The notes under the pieces: generated by a model
Database searches by the model: none
What the model saw: the letters and a program-made list of their open reading frames with translations, nothing else
Told to the model about the DNA's origin: nothing
Shown here: positions 40,458 to 48,756 of the stretch, piece after piece
Layout: every line of letters starts with the position of its first letter
How positions within the stretch are numbered: position 1 is the stretch's first letter
Position numbers and translations under genes: made by a program
NCBI GenBank assembly: GCA_024227975.1
Contig: JAAETV010000130.1
Span: 1 to 49,362, forward strand
Length of the DNA: 49,362 bases
Direction of reading: 5' to 3'
Source: Actinomycetes bacterium
Lineage (GTDB): Bacteria; Actinomycetota; Acidimicrobiia; Acidimicrobiales; SZUA-35

Positions 40458-40554
40458 TGCCGAGTGGTTGTTGGCGAAACCGCCCGCCCGGCCTGGACCC
40501 ACCACTTCGGCCCAAGCCTTCCACCATTCAGGCTGGCCCCGGAGGTGACGGTTC

Positions 40555-41910
40555 GTGAACAAGAGCGATTCGGAGGGTTCGACTCAATCTGGGCTGCCGA
40601 CGTGGGTGACGAGCGAACGGTCGATGGCGCGCACCGTCGGCCGGCCGATGCAACGTTTTCTTCGGGTGGAGGCCTCCGGCGGCATCGTCTTGTTGGTGGC
40701 GACCATCGCTGCGCTCATCTGGGCCAACGTCGCCGGCGACAGCTACTCGGACTTCTGGCATTCCGAGATCAGTCTCGACGTGGCCGGGTTCCAGCTGAGC
40801 GAGGACCTGCTCCACTGGGTCAATGATGCATTGATGGCGGTCTTCTTCTTCGTTGTCGGACTCGAGATCAAACGAGAGTGGGAGGTCGGGGAGCTGGTCG
40901 ACCGCCGCGCCGCGCTGCTTCCGGCCGTCGGAGCCGTCGGAGGAATGATCGTGCCCGCACTGATCTTCGTGGCATGGAACGCCGGGAGCGACAATGTCAG
41001 TGGGTGGGGGATCCCCATGGCGACAGACATCGCCTTCGCTTTGGGCATCATCGCTCTGGTTGGTGATCGGGTTCCTTCTGCGCTGAAGGTATTCCTGTTG
41101 ACGTTGGCGATCGTCGACGACATCGGCGCAATCGTTGTGATCGCCCTCTTCTACACCGAAGCTCTCGACTGGAGATGGCTGGGTCTGGCCGCGGCGTTGA
41201 TCACTACTACCTACATCATGAAGCGATCGCGGGTCTGGTACCTCCCGGTCTATGTGATCCTGGCTGGAGGGATCTGGCTGGCGATGTTCAAGTCAGGTAT
41301 TCACGCCACGCTGGCCGGCGTCATTCTCGGCCTCATCACACCGACCCACGCTCTCAATCCCCATCTGTCGCGCCATCAGGTCGAGGCCACGATCGCTGAC
41401 CCCTCGATCGATGAGACCACATCGGCGGTCGAGGCGGCCCGTCTCATCAATGAATCGGTGCCGGTGGGGTCCCGTCTGATTCGTGCCATCCATCCCTGGA
41501 CCAGCTTCGTGATCATCCCGATCTTCGCGCTGGCCAATGCTGGGATCGAATTGAGCGCTGACGCCCTGTCTGACGCCGCGACGTCGTCGGTCACCCTCGG
41601 TATCGCGTTCGGTCTCGTCGTTGGCAAGATCGTTGGTATCAGCGGGGCGGTTGGTCTGGCGATACGGATGGGTATCGCCAGACTTCCGGATCGTGTCACC
41701 CTGATGAGCCTGCTGGGCGTGTGCTCGGTTGCCGGTATTGGTTTCACCGTGTCGCTGTTCATCAGCGGACTCGCCTACGAGGATCCAGCGGTTACCAGCC
41801 AAGCGAAGATCGGGATTCTGGTCGCGTCAGCCATTGCTGCGATTCTCGGAGCAACCATCCTGATCAAAGCTCAGAACTCGAGCGATGCCGATGAGGCCCT
41901 CGAGAGATAG
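40555..41910 (+). CDS. nhaA: Na+/H+ antiporter NhaA
   Basis: The protein has 451 residues from a GTG at 40555, preceded by the strong ribosome site GGAGGTGA. NhaA hallmarks are VNDALMAVFFFVVGLEIKRE, the MATDIAFALGIIALVGDRVP segment and LAIVDDIGAIVVIALFYT with the paired Asp residues of the ion site. Further on are KSGIHATLAGVILGLITP, PVFALANAG-like (IPIFALANAGIEL) and GIGFTVSLFISGLAY. It exchanges two protons for one Na+ across the membrane and supports pH and salt homeostasis. It is preceded by a 97-base gap from the lipoprotein gene and converges on the HAD gene. Its link to the lipid genes is probably positional only. Confidence 0.95.
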   Translation: MNKSDSEGSTQSGLPTWVTSERSMARTVGRPMQRFLRVEASGGIVLLVATIAALIWANVAGDSYSDFWHSEISLDVAGFQLSEDLLHWVNDALMAVFFFVVGLEIKREWEVGELVDRRAALLPAVGAVGGMIVPALIFVAWNAGSDNVSGWGIPMATDIAFALGIIALVGDRVPSALKVFLLTLAIVDDIGAIVVIALFYTEALDWRWLGLAAALITTTYIMKRSRVWYLPVYVILAGGIWLAMFKSGIHATLAGVILGLITPTHALNPHLSRHQVEATIADPSIDETTSAVEAARLINESVPVGSRLIRAIHPWTSFVIIPIFALANAGIELSADALSDAATSSVTLGIAFGLVVGKIVGISGAVGLAIRMGIARLPDRVTLMSLLGVCSVAGIGFTVSLFISGLAYEDPAVTSQAKIGILVASAIAAILGATILIKAQNSSDADEALER

Positions 41911-41937
41911 TTGCCCCTCCCATCATTGCAGGCCAAC

Positions 41938-42414
41938 TCAACCTGTCCGATGGAAGAGGACCGCCGTCAGCAGGCGGCCGATGCGCCGCATGACAGCCTG
42001 TCGGCGTTCTTCGGATTCATCGTCGATGACGAGGTAGAGGAAGGTGGCCCGAAACCGCCAAGCCAGCAACCCATCGGTGAGCACCTGGTCGCCGACGACC
42101 ACTACCGGTGCGCCACCCCGGCGGAGACCCAACCGCCGCCGAGTAGTCCACGGCTTGTTGCCGCGACTGACCAGTCGGTCCACCTCGCGTTGGGGGCCAT
42201 TCGTGAGGGGGATGACCCGGGCCACGTTTTGGTTCGCTTCGAGGCGGTCAATGGCCGCGTTGACGAGATTCCCGAACTCCTCGAGCAGGACGCCTTGGGG
42301 AGCCAGGGTGTTGTCGACGTCAGAGATGATCACCTTCTCACCAGCGCTCGACTCGACGAAGGTAATGACGTCATCAAGCGATCTCACGTCGTGCATGGGA
42401 ACCCGACCGAACAT
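41938..42414 (-). CDS. YqeG-family HAD phosphatase (phosphatidylglycerophosphatase-type)
   Basis: The protein has 158 residues from the ATG at 42414, behind a GGAGGG ribosome site; the frame is open to 42657 but the extra part is non-coding. HAD motifs: VIISDVDNTLAPQG (DxD), VIPLTNGPQ (Thr/Ser motif), the Lys of RGNKPWTTRRR and VVVGDQVLTDGLLAWR. This is the YqeG/GEP4 layout. GEP4 and relatives dephosphorylate phosphatidylglycerophosphate in cardiolipin/PG synthesis, though bacterial YqeG activity is less well defined. Its location among PAP2 and flippase genes supports a lipid-phosphate role. It is divergent from the PAP2 gene across 236 bases. Confidence 0.75.
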   Translation of the reverse strand: MFGRVPMHDVRSLDDVITFVESSAGEKVIISDVDNTLAPQGVLLEEFGNLVNAAIDRLEANQNVARVIPLTNGPQREVDRLVSRGNKPWTTRRRLGLRRGGAPVVVVGDQVLTDGLLAWRFRATFLYLVIDDESEERRQAVMRRIGRLLTAVLFHRTG

Positions 42415-42650
42415 CAACCCTCCCTGCCAACGAGTCTCTGATATGCGGAGAGGGATGGATAGGTGCGGAGCACCCCAACATGGTCCACCCAACCGGCCCG
42501 GCAAATGGTAGCCGAGGACACCAATCGAGCCCCGATCCATGGCGGGCCACCAGACCTCTGGGCGTACTGATGAGCTGGGTACTAGCATCGACTGAACAGC
42601 GTTCGTCCATCTCTCGGTACAGCCGGAAATCGACGCACTAGCCGGAGTAG

Positions 42651-43346
42651 ATGACAATGCGGGAAACTGAGACCGGAACCCAGCAGAAGAGGCCGTTCGC
42701 GGTGCGACACCAGATCAGTGTCGGACAAACGGTCATCGTCTCTGTCTTGGCCACGGTTGTGATCGTCGTCAGCTCGATCGTCGCTCGGAATGGGACCGTG
42801 CCGACGTGGGAGGAGTCTGTCCTCCTCTTCTTCAACGACTGGGCAGACTGGCTCGAGCCGTTGATGTGGGTCCTACAGCAGGTTGGCGTCACTGGAGCGC
42901 CGATTGTGGCCGCCTTGGTCGTGTACTACTACACGCGGAAGTGGCAGTACTTCGCCGCCTTTGCCGCCATTCTTCCGATGAAGCTCCTGATTGAGAAGGG
43001 TGTGGTGAAGCAGCTCGTCGAGAGAGACCGTCCGTTCGAGTCGGTCGGTCCCCACATCAATGTCCGGGGTCCCGCCTTCGAGGGACTCAGCTTTCCTTCA
43101 GGTCACACGACGACCATCTTCGCCATCGCCGTTCTTCTGTCGGCTCTCCTGCCACCAAGATGGCGCGTGATACCGGTGGTATGGGCCGCGATCGTAGCCA
43201 TCGCTCGGTTGTACTTCGGCGAACACAACTTTCTGGACGTGGTGACTGGGGCCGCGACAGGGACCCTGTTCGCCGTCCTGTTGTGGTATGCCTTCTTGAA
43301 CCGGGTGACCGAGGCGCAGCAAAAAGAAGCAGTGGTTGAACCGTGA
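42651..43346 (+). CDS. PAP2-family membrane phosphatase with intact active site
   Basis: The 231-residue protein has six helices and all three phosphatase motifs: KQLVERDRP (Lys120, Arg127), FPSGHTT (149-154) and ARLYFGEHNFLDVVTG (Arg186, His192, Asp196). It should dephosphorylate a lipid phosphate such as phosphatidate, PGP or undecaprenyl diphosphate on the outer face of the membrane. A GGAG ribosome site lies four to ten bases before two possible ATGs (42651, 42657). The stop overlaps the GTG of the next gene (GTGA), so it is translationally coupled to the kinase-flippase fusion. Confidence 0.87.
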   Translation: MTMRETETGTQQKRPFAVRHQISVGQTVIVSVLATVVIVVSSIVARNGTVPTWEESVLLFFNDWADWLEPLMWVLQQVGVTGAPIVAALVVYYYTRKWQYFAAFAAILPMKLLIEKGVVKQLVERDRPFESVGPHINVRGPAFEGLSFPSGHTTTIFAIAVLLSALLPPRWRVIPVVWAAIVAIARLYFGEHNFLDVVTGAATGTLFAVLLWYAFLNRVTEAQQKEAVVEP

Positions 43347-45760
43347 CCGCCCCGGCGGCGCCGGAAACCAATCTCACTATCTTTGAGAGGGAGGGGCCCC
43401 ATCACCCGGAGCACATCCGCTCTCCAGTCGATGTACTGCGGCTGATCGTCGCACTGGTCCTGATCGTCGTCGGCGTTGTCGTAGCCAACGTGTTCGATTC
43501 ATCGTTCCTCGGACTCAGCGAGGACGGTGCCAGCGCGCTCAGCGATCTTCCCGAATGGGTGCGTCAGGTGCCGACGGCCGTGTTGGCTATCGCCGTTCTC
43601 TCCGCCATCGTCGGCACATTGCTCTGGGCCCTCGCCACCACCAGGTACCGTCGCTTCGTCATGCTCCTTCTTGGGGTGCTGATGACCGGCGGCCTCAGCT
43701 TGGCCCTTGGTGAAGCGATCTATGCGCTGGTCGACGAGCCGGTGCGTACTGCATTCGAGGACCCTCCGATTGGTTGGAGGTTTCGGGTGTCCGGTGATCG
43801 ATTCCGACCCGGCGATCCCGTGCTCGCCGCCGCCGTTGCAACGTTGGGAATCTCGACATCTTGGCTGCGTCGATCACTGACCCAGCGCTTGGCTGTGGTC
43901 GTTGCCGGATACGTCGTCATGACCTCAATCGTCGCCGGTGTGCCGGCCGTGAGCCTACTGAGCGACCTGGGGCTCGGCCTGGCAGTGGCTTCGGGGCTGC
44001 TACTGGTGTTCAGCCGGCACGATCTGGCTCCGAGCAGAGACGAGATTCACGACTCACTCGACTCGGTCGGGATCGACATGATCGAGCTCGGTCGCTTCAA
44101 CGTCGATGCGAGAGGGTCGGCCCCTTGGATCGGGACCTCAGCCTCCGGCAAGCGAATCTTCGTGAAGGCTCTCGGTCGGGACGAGCGCAGCGCCGACCTG
44201 ATGTTCAGGGCCTACCGGTGGCTCAGACTGCGAAAGACCGGCGATCACCGCCCCTATGTCAGCCTGCGCCGCGCCGTTGAGCACGAGGCTCTGGTATCAC
44301 TACAGGCACACGCACTCGGCATACGCACACCGCGCATATTGGGTGTAGCCGATGCAGGCGTTGACGGGATGGTGTTGGCCTACGAGGCCATCGACGGCCG
44401 TTCGGCCGATCAGGTCGAGGACATCAGCGACGAGGCACTCGAGTCGATTTGGACGATGGTCAGCCTCCTACACAGCAAGCGAATCGCCCACCGAGATCTG
44501 CGCCTTGCCAACGTCTTCCTGGATGGAGACGGTGAGCCTTGGCTCATCGATTTCGGCTTCTCGGAACTGGCCGCCTCCGACCAGGAGCTGGGGACCGACG
44601 TCGCAGAGCTACTGGCATCGACCGCGACCACCGTTGGCGTCGAGCGTGCCGTCCAGGCCGCCCATGTGACGTCAGGGGTTCACGAACTGTCTCGAGCCTT
44701 GCCCTGGTTGCAGCCCCTTGCCCTCAGCACCGCCACCCGAGAAGCGATCGGCAAGGACGGCGTCAAAGCGATACGGACGACACTGATCGAGCGCTGCGAG
44801 ATCGAAGCCGAGGAGCCAGCCAAACTCCAGCGCGTCGATGCGAAGACCCTGTTCATCGTGGCCACGTTGGCCCTCAGCTCATGGTTCCTGTTCCCCCAGC
44901 TGGCCGACATTGACAACATCTGGACCCAGGTTCGAACGGCTTCGATCGAGTGGGCGCTTGTCGCGGTTGGCTTCTCGGTGCTCACCTACGTGGCGGCGAC
45001 GACCAGCCTCGTAGGGGCGATCCCCTACCGGTTGCACTTCGGGCCCGCGTTTCTGGCTCAGTTGGCCTCGTCGTTCGCCAATCGAGTCACCCCGGCCAGA
45101 GTCGGTGGTGTCGCCATCAATGTTCGGTATTTCCAGAAGCAGGGAATCCCGACTGCGGTCAGTGTCACCGCAGTCGGGCTCAATGTAGTTGCCGGACTGA
45201 TCATGCACATTGCCCTCATCTTCGTGTTCCTGCTTCTCAGCGGAGGTAGCCGCGAGGCCGGGGGCCTGCCCGTGCCGTCTCCAACCGCAGTGGTACTCGG
45301 GCTGGCCGGGGCCTTTGCAATCATCGCTGTTTCGATGGCCGTGCCGTTCACCAGGGCCGTGGTTGTCAAGCGCGTGGTCCCCCAGCTCAAGACGGGTTGG
45401 GAGTCGATACAACAGATCGGGCGAAGCCCAGGTCGACTCGCGCTCCTATTCGGTGGCTCGGGGACGATCACACTCGCCTATCTGGCCGCCATGGCGGCCA
45501 GCCTCGAGGCCTTCGGCTCGACGGCCTCGTTCCCTCTCGTCGGTTTGCTCTACCTGTCAGGCAGCGTCGTAGCCAACGCCGCTCCAACCCCTGGTGGCCT
45601 GGGTGCGGCCGAAGCAGCCCTGATAGCCGTCTTCAGCCTGGTCGAAGAAGCGGCGATTGTGATTCCGGCGGTGTTCCTCTTCCGCTTCGTCACCTTCTGG
45701 CTACCCATCCTGCCAGGTTGGCTGGCACTGACGTATCTGCGAAGTAGAGACCAGATCTGA
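43343..45760 (+). CDS. three-part membrane protein: PAP2-like helices, kinase domain, LPG-synthase-type flippase
   Basis: At 805 residues, it has an N-terminal region (30-225) of about six helices. The segment GDRFRPGDPVLAAAVATLG and the following helices look like a PAP2 module that has lost its catalytic residues (compare FPSGHTTTIFA in the preceding gene). A kinase-like domain (about 245-490) has Lys275 (RIFVKAL), Glu315, IAHRDLRLANV (Asp385, Asn390) and IDFGFSE (Asp403). The C-terminal part (about 510-800) is an LPG_synthase_TM/UPF0104 flippase with ANRVTPARVGGVAINVRYFQKQG and NAAPTPGGLGAAEAALIAVF. Such domains flip lipids such as lysyl-PG. The kinase appears active. It is coupled to the PAP2 gene upstream. 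Inference: phosphorylation and transbilayer movement of a lipid are joined in one protein. Confidence 0.8.
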   Translation: MTAPAAPETNLTIFEREGPHHPEHIRSPVDVLRLIVALVLIVVGVVVANVFDSSFLGLSEDGASALSDLPEWVRQVPTAVLAIAVLSAIVGTLLWALATTRYRRFVMLLLGVLMTGGLSLALGEAIYALVDEPVRTAFEDPPIGWRFRVSGDRFRPGDPVLAAAVATLGISTSWLRRSLTQRLAVVVAGYVVMTSIVAGVPAVSLLSDLGLGLAVASGLLLVFSRHDLAPSRDEIHDSLDSVGIDMIELGRFNVDARGSAPWIGTSASGKRIFVKALGRDERSADLMFRAYRWLRLRKTGDHRPYVSLRRAVEHEALVSLQAHALGIRTPRILGVADAGVDGMVLAYEAIDGRSADQVEDISDEALESIWTMVSLLHSKRIAHRDLRLANVFLDGDGEPWLIDFGFSELAASDQELGTDVAELLASTATTVGVERAVQAAHVTSGVHELSRALPWLQPLALSTATREAIGKDGVKAIRTTLIERCEIEAEEPAKLQRVDAKTLFIVATLALSSWFLFPQLADIDNIWTQVRTASIEWALVAVGFSVLTYVAATTSLVGAIPYRLHFGPAFLAQLASSFANRVTPARVGGVAINVRYFQKQGIPTAVSVTAVGLNVVAGLIMHIALIFVFLLLSGGSREAGGLPVPSPTAVVLGLAGAFAIIAVSMAVPFTRAVVVKRVVPQLKTGWESIQQIGRSPGRLALLFGGSGTITLAYLAAMAASLEAFGSTASFPLVGLLYLSGSVVANAAPTPGGLGAAEAALIAVFSLVEEAAIVIPAVFLFRFVTFWLPILPGWLALTYLRSRDQI

Positions 45761-45912
45761 TCAAGAGGTTGTGACAGCAGTCCGGGCAAGACGACGGGCC
45801 CCGGTCAAGCCGTATGACCCATGGCCGCTGAAGCGGAACCGGTACCACCTCCCAGCCGTTGAGAGCCATCCACCCGTGGCGACCCAACGGCTAGGAGCGA
45901 CACCGTTGGTCC

Positions 45913-47088
45913 ATGAACCTCTCGCGTTCGGTGGCCAGCCTCGTCGCCCTCCTGCTGGTCTCGTCGATCTCGGTTGTGGATCCCCTACTCTCACCTTCAC
46001 CAGCTGCCGCCGAGTCCAAGCCGGTCGTGTACCTCACGTTCGATGACGGACCCGGGCCCTATACCTCCCGGTATCTCGACCTGCTGGCCCGGTACGACAT
46101 TCAGACCACGTTCTTCGTGACCGGTCGGAACACCACCGCCAACGAGGCGATGGCCCGCCGCATCGTGGCCGAGGGCCACGCCATCGCCAACCACAGCTAC
46201 AACCACGCCCGGCTCACGACCCTGTCGGATGCGAGCATCAGAGCCGAGCTGACCCGTACCACCGAAGCGGTGACCGACGCCACCGGCGTCGTACCCACGT
46301 GTTACCGCCCCCCGTACGGAGCAGTCGACGCCCGGGTACACGCCCAGGCTGTCAGCGTCGGTCTGCCGAACGATGAGTGGCAAACCGGATCTTGGGGCAG
46401 CCACTGGGGCCTCTGGGATATCGACACCAACGACTGGCGCCTCAGCCTGGCCAGCACAAGCTGGACCGAGGGCGACATGCGACGCCAGCTCGACCGGGCC
46501 AGCGACGGTGACACCATCCTGCTTCACGACGGGGGCGTGGCTCGGGACCGGGCTCTGGCGGTGTTCACCGCCTGGCTGGCCGACAACCACGACCGGTTCG
46601 AGTTCCGCTCCCTCCCTGGCTGCGGCGGCGCGGTAGTCGAGCCTGGGCTGCATCCCGACCATCCCCAGGGCTGGCACCGGTTCCAGATCGCCCGGCTCTA
46701 CCGTGCCTACTTCAATCGTGCCCCCGACGCCGAGGGCTGGGAGTACTGGAACGAGATCTACAGCCGTGGCAACTCGCTGGAGGAGATCAGCCACTGGTTC
46801 ACCCTGAGCTCAGAGTTCGCCCTCCTGGGCGAGACGACCGACACCGAGTTCGTCACCTTCGTCTATCAGCAGGTCCTGGAGCGGCAACCCGACAGTGGGG
46901 GCCAGGCCTACTGGGTCGCTGAGCTGGCAGCCGGGGTGACCAGAGGAGAACTGGTGATCCACTTCTCCGAGAGTGAGGAGTACGTACAACGAACCGCACC
47001 GTTGATCACCGGCGACTGCTACAACGGAGACGTGAAGGCCTCGTACCGCTGCTGGGCCGACCAGCTACCCCCACCCCACGAGTGGTGA
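45913..47088 (+). CDS. secreted polysaccharide deacetylase (CE4) with two DUF4214 repeats
   Basis: The 391-residue protein has a signal peptide ending PSPAAAES. The NodB domain is complete: LTFDDGPGP (Asp44, Asp45), the metal-binding HSYNHARL (His94, His98), CYRPPYGAVDARV and DGDTILLHDGG. It would remove acetyl groups from peptidoglycan, chitin-like or other N-acetylated glycans. From about residue 255 come two DUF4214 units (IARLYRAYFNRAPDAEGWEYWNEIYSRG; FVYQQVLERQPDSGGQAYWVAEL). DUF4214 is often found in surface proteins and S-layer-associated enzymes. The start has an AGGAG only at a long distance. A 152-base gap separates it from the flippase gene. Confidence 0.88.
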   Translation: MNLSRSVASLVALLLVSSISVVDPLLSPSPAAAESKPVVYLTFDDGPGPYTSRYLDLLARYDIQTTFFVTGRNTTANEAMARRIVAEGHAIANHSYNHARLTTLSDASIRAELTRTTEAVTDATGVVPTCYRPPYGAVDARVHAQAVSVGLPNDEWQTGSWGSHWGLWDIDTNDWRLSLASTSWTEGDMRRQLDRASDGDTILLHDGGVARDRALAVFTAWLADNHDRFEFRSLPGCGGAVVEPGLHPDHPQGWHRFQIARLYRAYFNRAPDAEGWEYWNEIYSRGNSLEEISHWFTLSSEFALLGETTDTEFVTFVYQQVLERQPDSGGQAYWVAELAAGVTRGELVIHFSESEEYVQRTAPLITGDCYNGDVKASYRCWADQLPPPHEW

Positions 47089-47170
47089 CGATCCCATTGC
47101 GCGAGCGAGACTGCTTGGGTGACCGGATCGGTCGGGGCCGGCCGGTGAGCGCACCTCGAAGGGAGCGAAA

Positions 47171-48391
47171 ATGCAGGAAATCCCGAACGACCCGACCGTT
47201 GTCGTCCTCGGGGGTGCCGGCGGAATGGGGTCTGTCGCCGTGGCCAGGGCGGCGGCCTTCGACGACGTCGGAGAGCTGGTGGTCGCCGACCTCGATCTCG
47301 TTGCTGCTGAATCGGTGGTCGCAAGGTGTGCCGGTTCGGCGAAGACCCGCCTGCGTGCCGCATCGGTCGACGCAACCGACCCAGGAGCGCTCGCATCCTT
47401 GCTCGGCGACGCCGACGTGGTGCTCAACACGACTGGGCCCTTCTACCGTCTCGGCGTCTCCGTGCTCCGCGGCGCCATCGAATCCGATTGCCACTACATC
47501 GACATCTGTGACGACTGGGAGCCGACCCTCGAAATGCTGGCGCTGCACGAGAAGGCCGCGGCCCGCGGGATACTCGCCGTGATCGGTATGGGAGCCAGCC
47601 CTGGCCTATCGAACCTGATGGCACGGATCGCATGCGAACGACTCGAGCGGGTAGACGACCTCTACACCGCCTGGCCAGTGGACGCCGGGAACGAGGTCGA
47701 CGAGGAAACGCTCGAGGACTCTGCGGGGACAAGCGGGGGTGTGTCCGCTGCTCTCCTGCATTGGATGCAACAGATCTCAGGACAGATCGAAGTAGTCGAG
47801 AGAGGTGAGCTCGTCTCGCGACGGCCCGTGGTCCCGGTGAGACTCGACTTCCCGGGCGTCGGCACCGGAACCGCATACACCGTCGGCCATCCCGAGCCGA
47901 TCACATTGCGCGACCGGATGAGGGTTCGTGGGGAGAGCGCGAACCTGATGCTGCTGAAGTCATCCACAGCGGCCCACCTCCAGGGGCTGCGCGACGACAT
48001 CGATGCCGGGAAGCTCTCGATCGAGGCGGCCGCCGCTCAGGTCTTCGCTCCCTCGATGGGGCGTCAGGCCAAGGCACTGGCCCGCTCCTTCGGATGTCCC
48101 GATGCGGGGCAGTTGCCCTTCTTCTTTGCCCTTGGACGCGGAGTGCGAGACGGACGAGCCGTGACCGTCGGAGTGCGCACGACTTCGATTCCCAAGGGCA
48201 TGGACGGGGCCACGGCAATCCCGCTTGTCCTCGGGCTCCGTCAGCTTCTCGATCATCGCCTCGACACCGCTGGTGTTCATCCGCCGGAAACGGTGATCGA
48301 CCCATCACTGCTGCTCGACGAGCTCGCCCCGACCTGCGAACCACCAAAGGGCGGCTTTGACGAGCTCATTGTCATCTCCGAGGACAAATAG
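47171..48391 (+). CDS. saccharopine dehydrogenase-like NAD(P)-binding oxidoreductase
   Basis: The 406-residue protein has a Rossmann start VVVLGGAGGMGSVAVARAAA, ADLDL at the end of the second strand, DADVVLNTTGPFYRLG and YIDICDDWEPTLEM, which are typical of the saccharopine dehydrogenase/LOR-SDR-like family (COG1748). A conserved IGMGASPGLSNLMAR segment opens the second domain. Members act in lysine metabolism or, as trans-acting enoyl reductases, on lipid intermediates; here the reaction is unknown. The ATG follows GAAGGGAGCG. It converges on the pilus genes across a hairpin. Confidence 0.82.
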   Translation: MQEIPNDPTVVVLGGAGGMGSVAVARAAAFDDVGELVVADLDLVAAESVVARCAGSAKTRLRAASVDATDPGALASLLGDADVVLNTTGPFYRLGVSVLRGAIESDCHYIDICDDWEPTLEMLALHEKAAARGILAVIGMGASPGLSNLMARIACERLERVDDLYTAWPVDAGNEVDEETLEDSAGTSGGVSAALLHWMQQISGQIEVVERGELVSRRPVVPVRLDFPGVGTGTAYTVGHPEPITLRDRMRVRGESANLMLLKSSTAAHLQGLRDDIDAGKLSIEAAAAQVFAPSMGRQAKALARSFGCPDAGQLPFFFALGRGVRDGRAVTVGVRTTSIPKGMDGATAIPLVLGLRQLLDHRLDTAGVHPPETVIDPSLLLDELAPTCEPPKGGFDELIVISEDK

Positions 48392-48424
48392 AAGGAGAGC
48401 CGTATTGCCAGCCCTGCAAGCTCA

Positions 48425-48455
48425 CCTCCGGGCTGGGTGCGCAAGACCCCGGAGG
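48425..48455. terminator. bidirectional hairpin terminator between convergent genes
   Basis: CCTCCGGG (48425-48432) pairs with CCCGGAGG (48448-48455) across a 15-base loop. It lies between the stop of the saccharopine-dehydrogenase-like gene and that of the pilus-associated gene. Confidence 0.55.
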
Positions 48456-48463
48456 CTAGGCGG

Positions 48464-48754
48464 TCAACCTCCGGTATCGGCGCCGTTCTCTTGGAGCAGC
48501 ACCTCACTATCCGTCGCGGTGAAGGGACTGGTTCGCAGTGGCCGTTCCGGGAAGCGGGTCAAGAGGTCGCCACTCACAACCGTCGGGTCCAACCTGACAG
48601 TCCCGACCGACGACTGGTCGCCGATGGTGACGACGGGCGGTGCCTCCACTGGCTCCTCTCCGAGGAGTCCGGGGAGTACGAATTGGACCCCGAGAATCAG
48701 TGCCAGAACGATTCCCAGGAACCCGACGAGCCGCTGTTTAAGATCGAGACCCAC
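48464..48754 (-). CDS. small membrane-anchored protein of a type IV pilus operon
   Basis: The 96-residue protein is initiated by a GTG behind the ribosome site GGAGGAAT. One N-terminal transmembrane helix (LVGFLGIVLALILGVQFVLPGLLG) is followed by an extracytoplasmic stretch: VVTIGDQSSVGTVRLDPTVVSGDLLTRFPERPLRTSPF. It begins two bases after the PilO-like stop, so the two are cotranscribed. The position suggests a PilP/GspC-like alignment-complex element, but similarity is too weak to assign a name. Confidence 0.6.
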   Translation of the reverse strand: MGLDLKQRLVGFLGIVLALILGVQFVLPGLLGEEPVEAPPVVTIGDQSSVGTVRLDPTVVSGDLLTRFPERPLRTSPFTATDSEVLLQENGADTGG

Positions 48755-48756
48755 GG

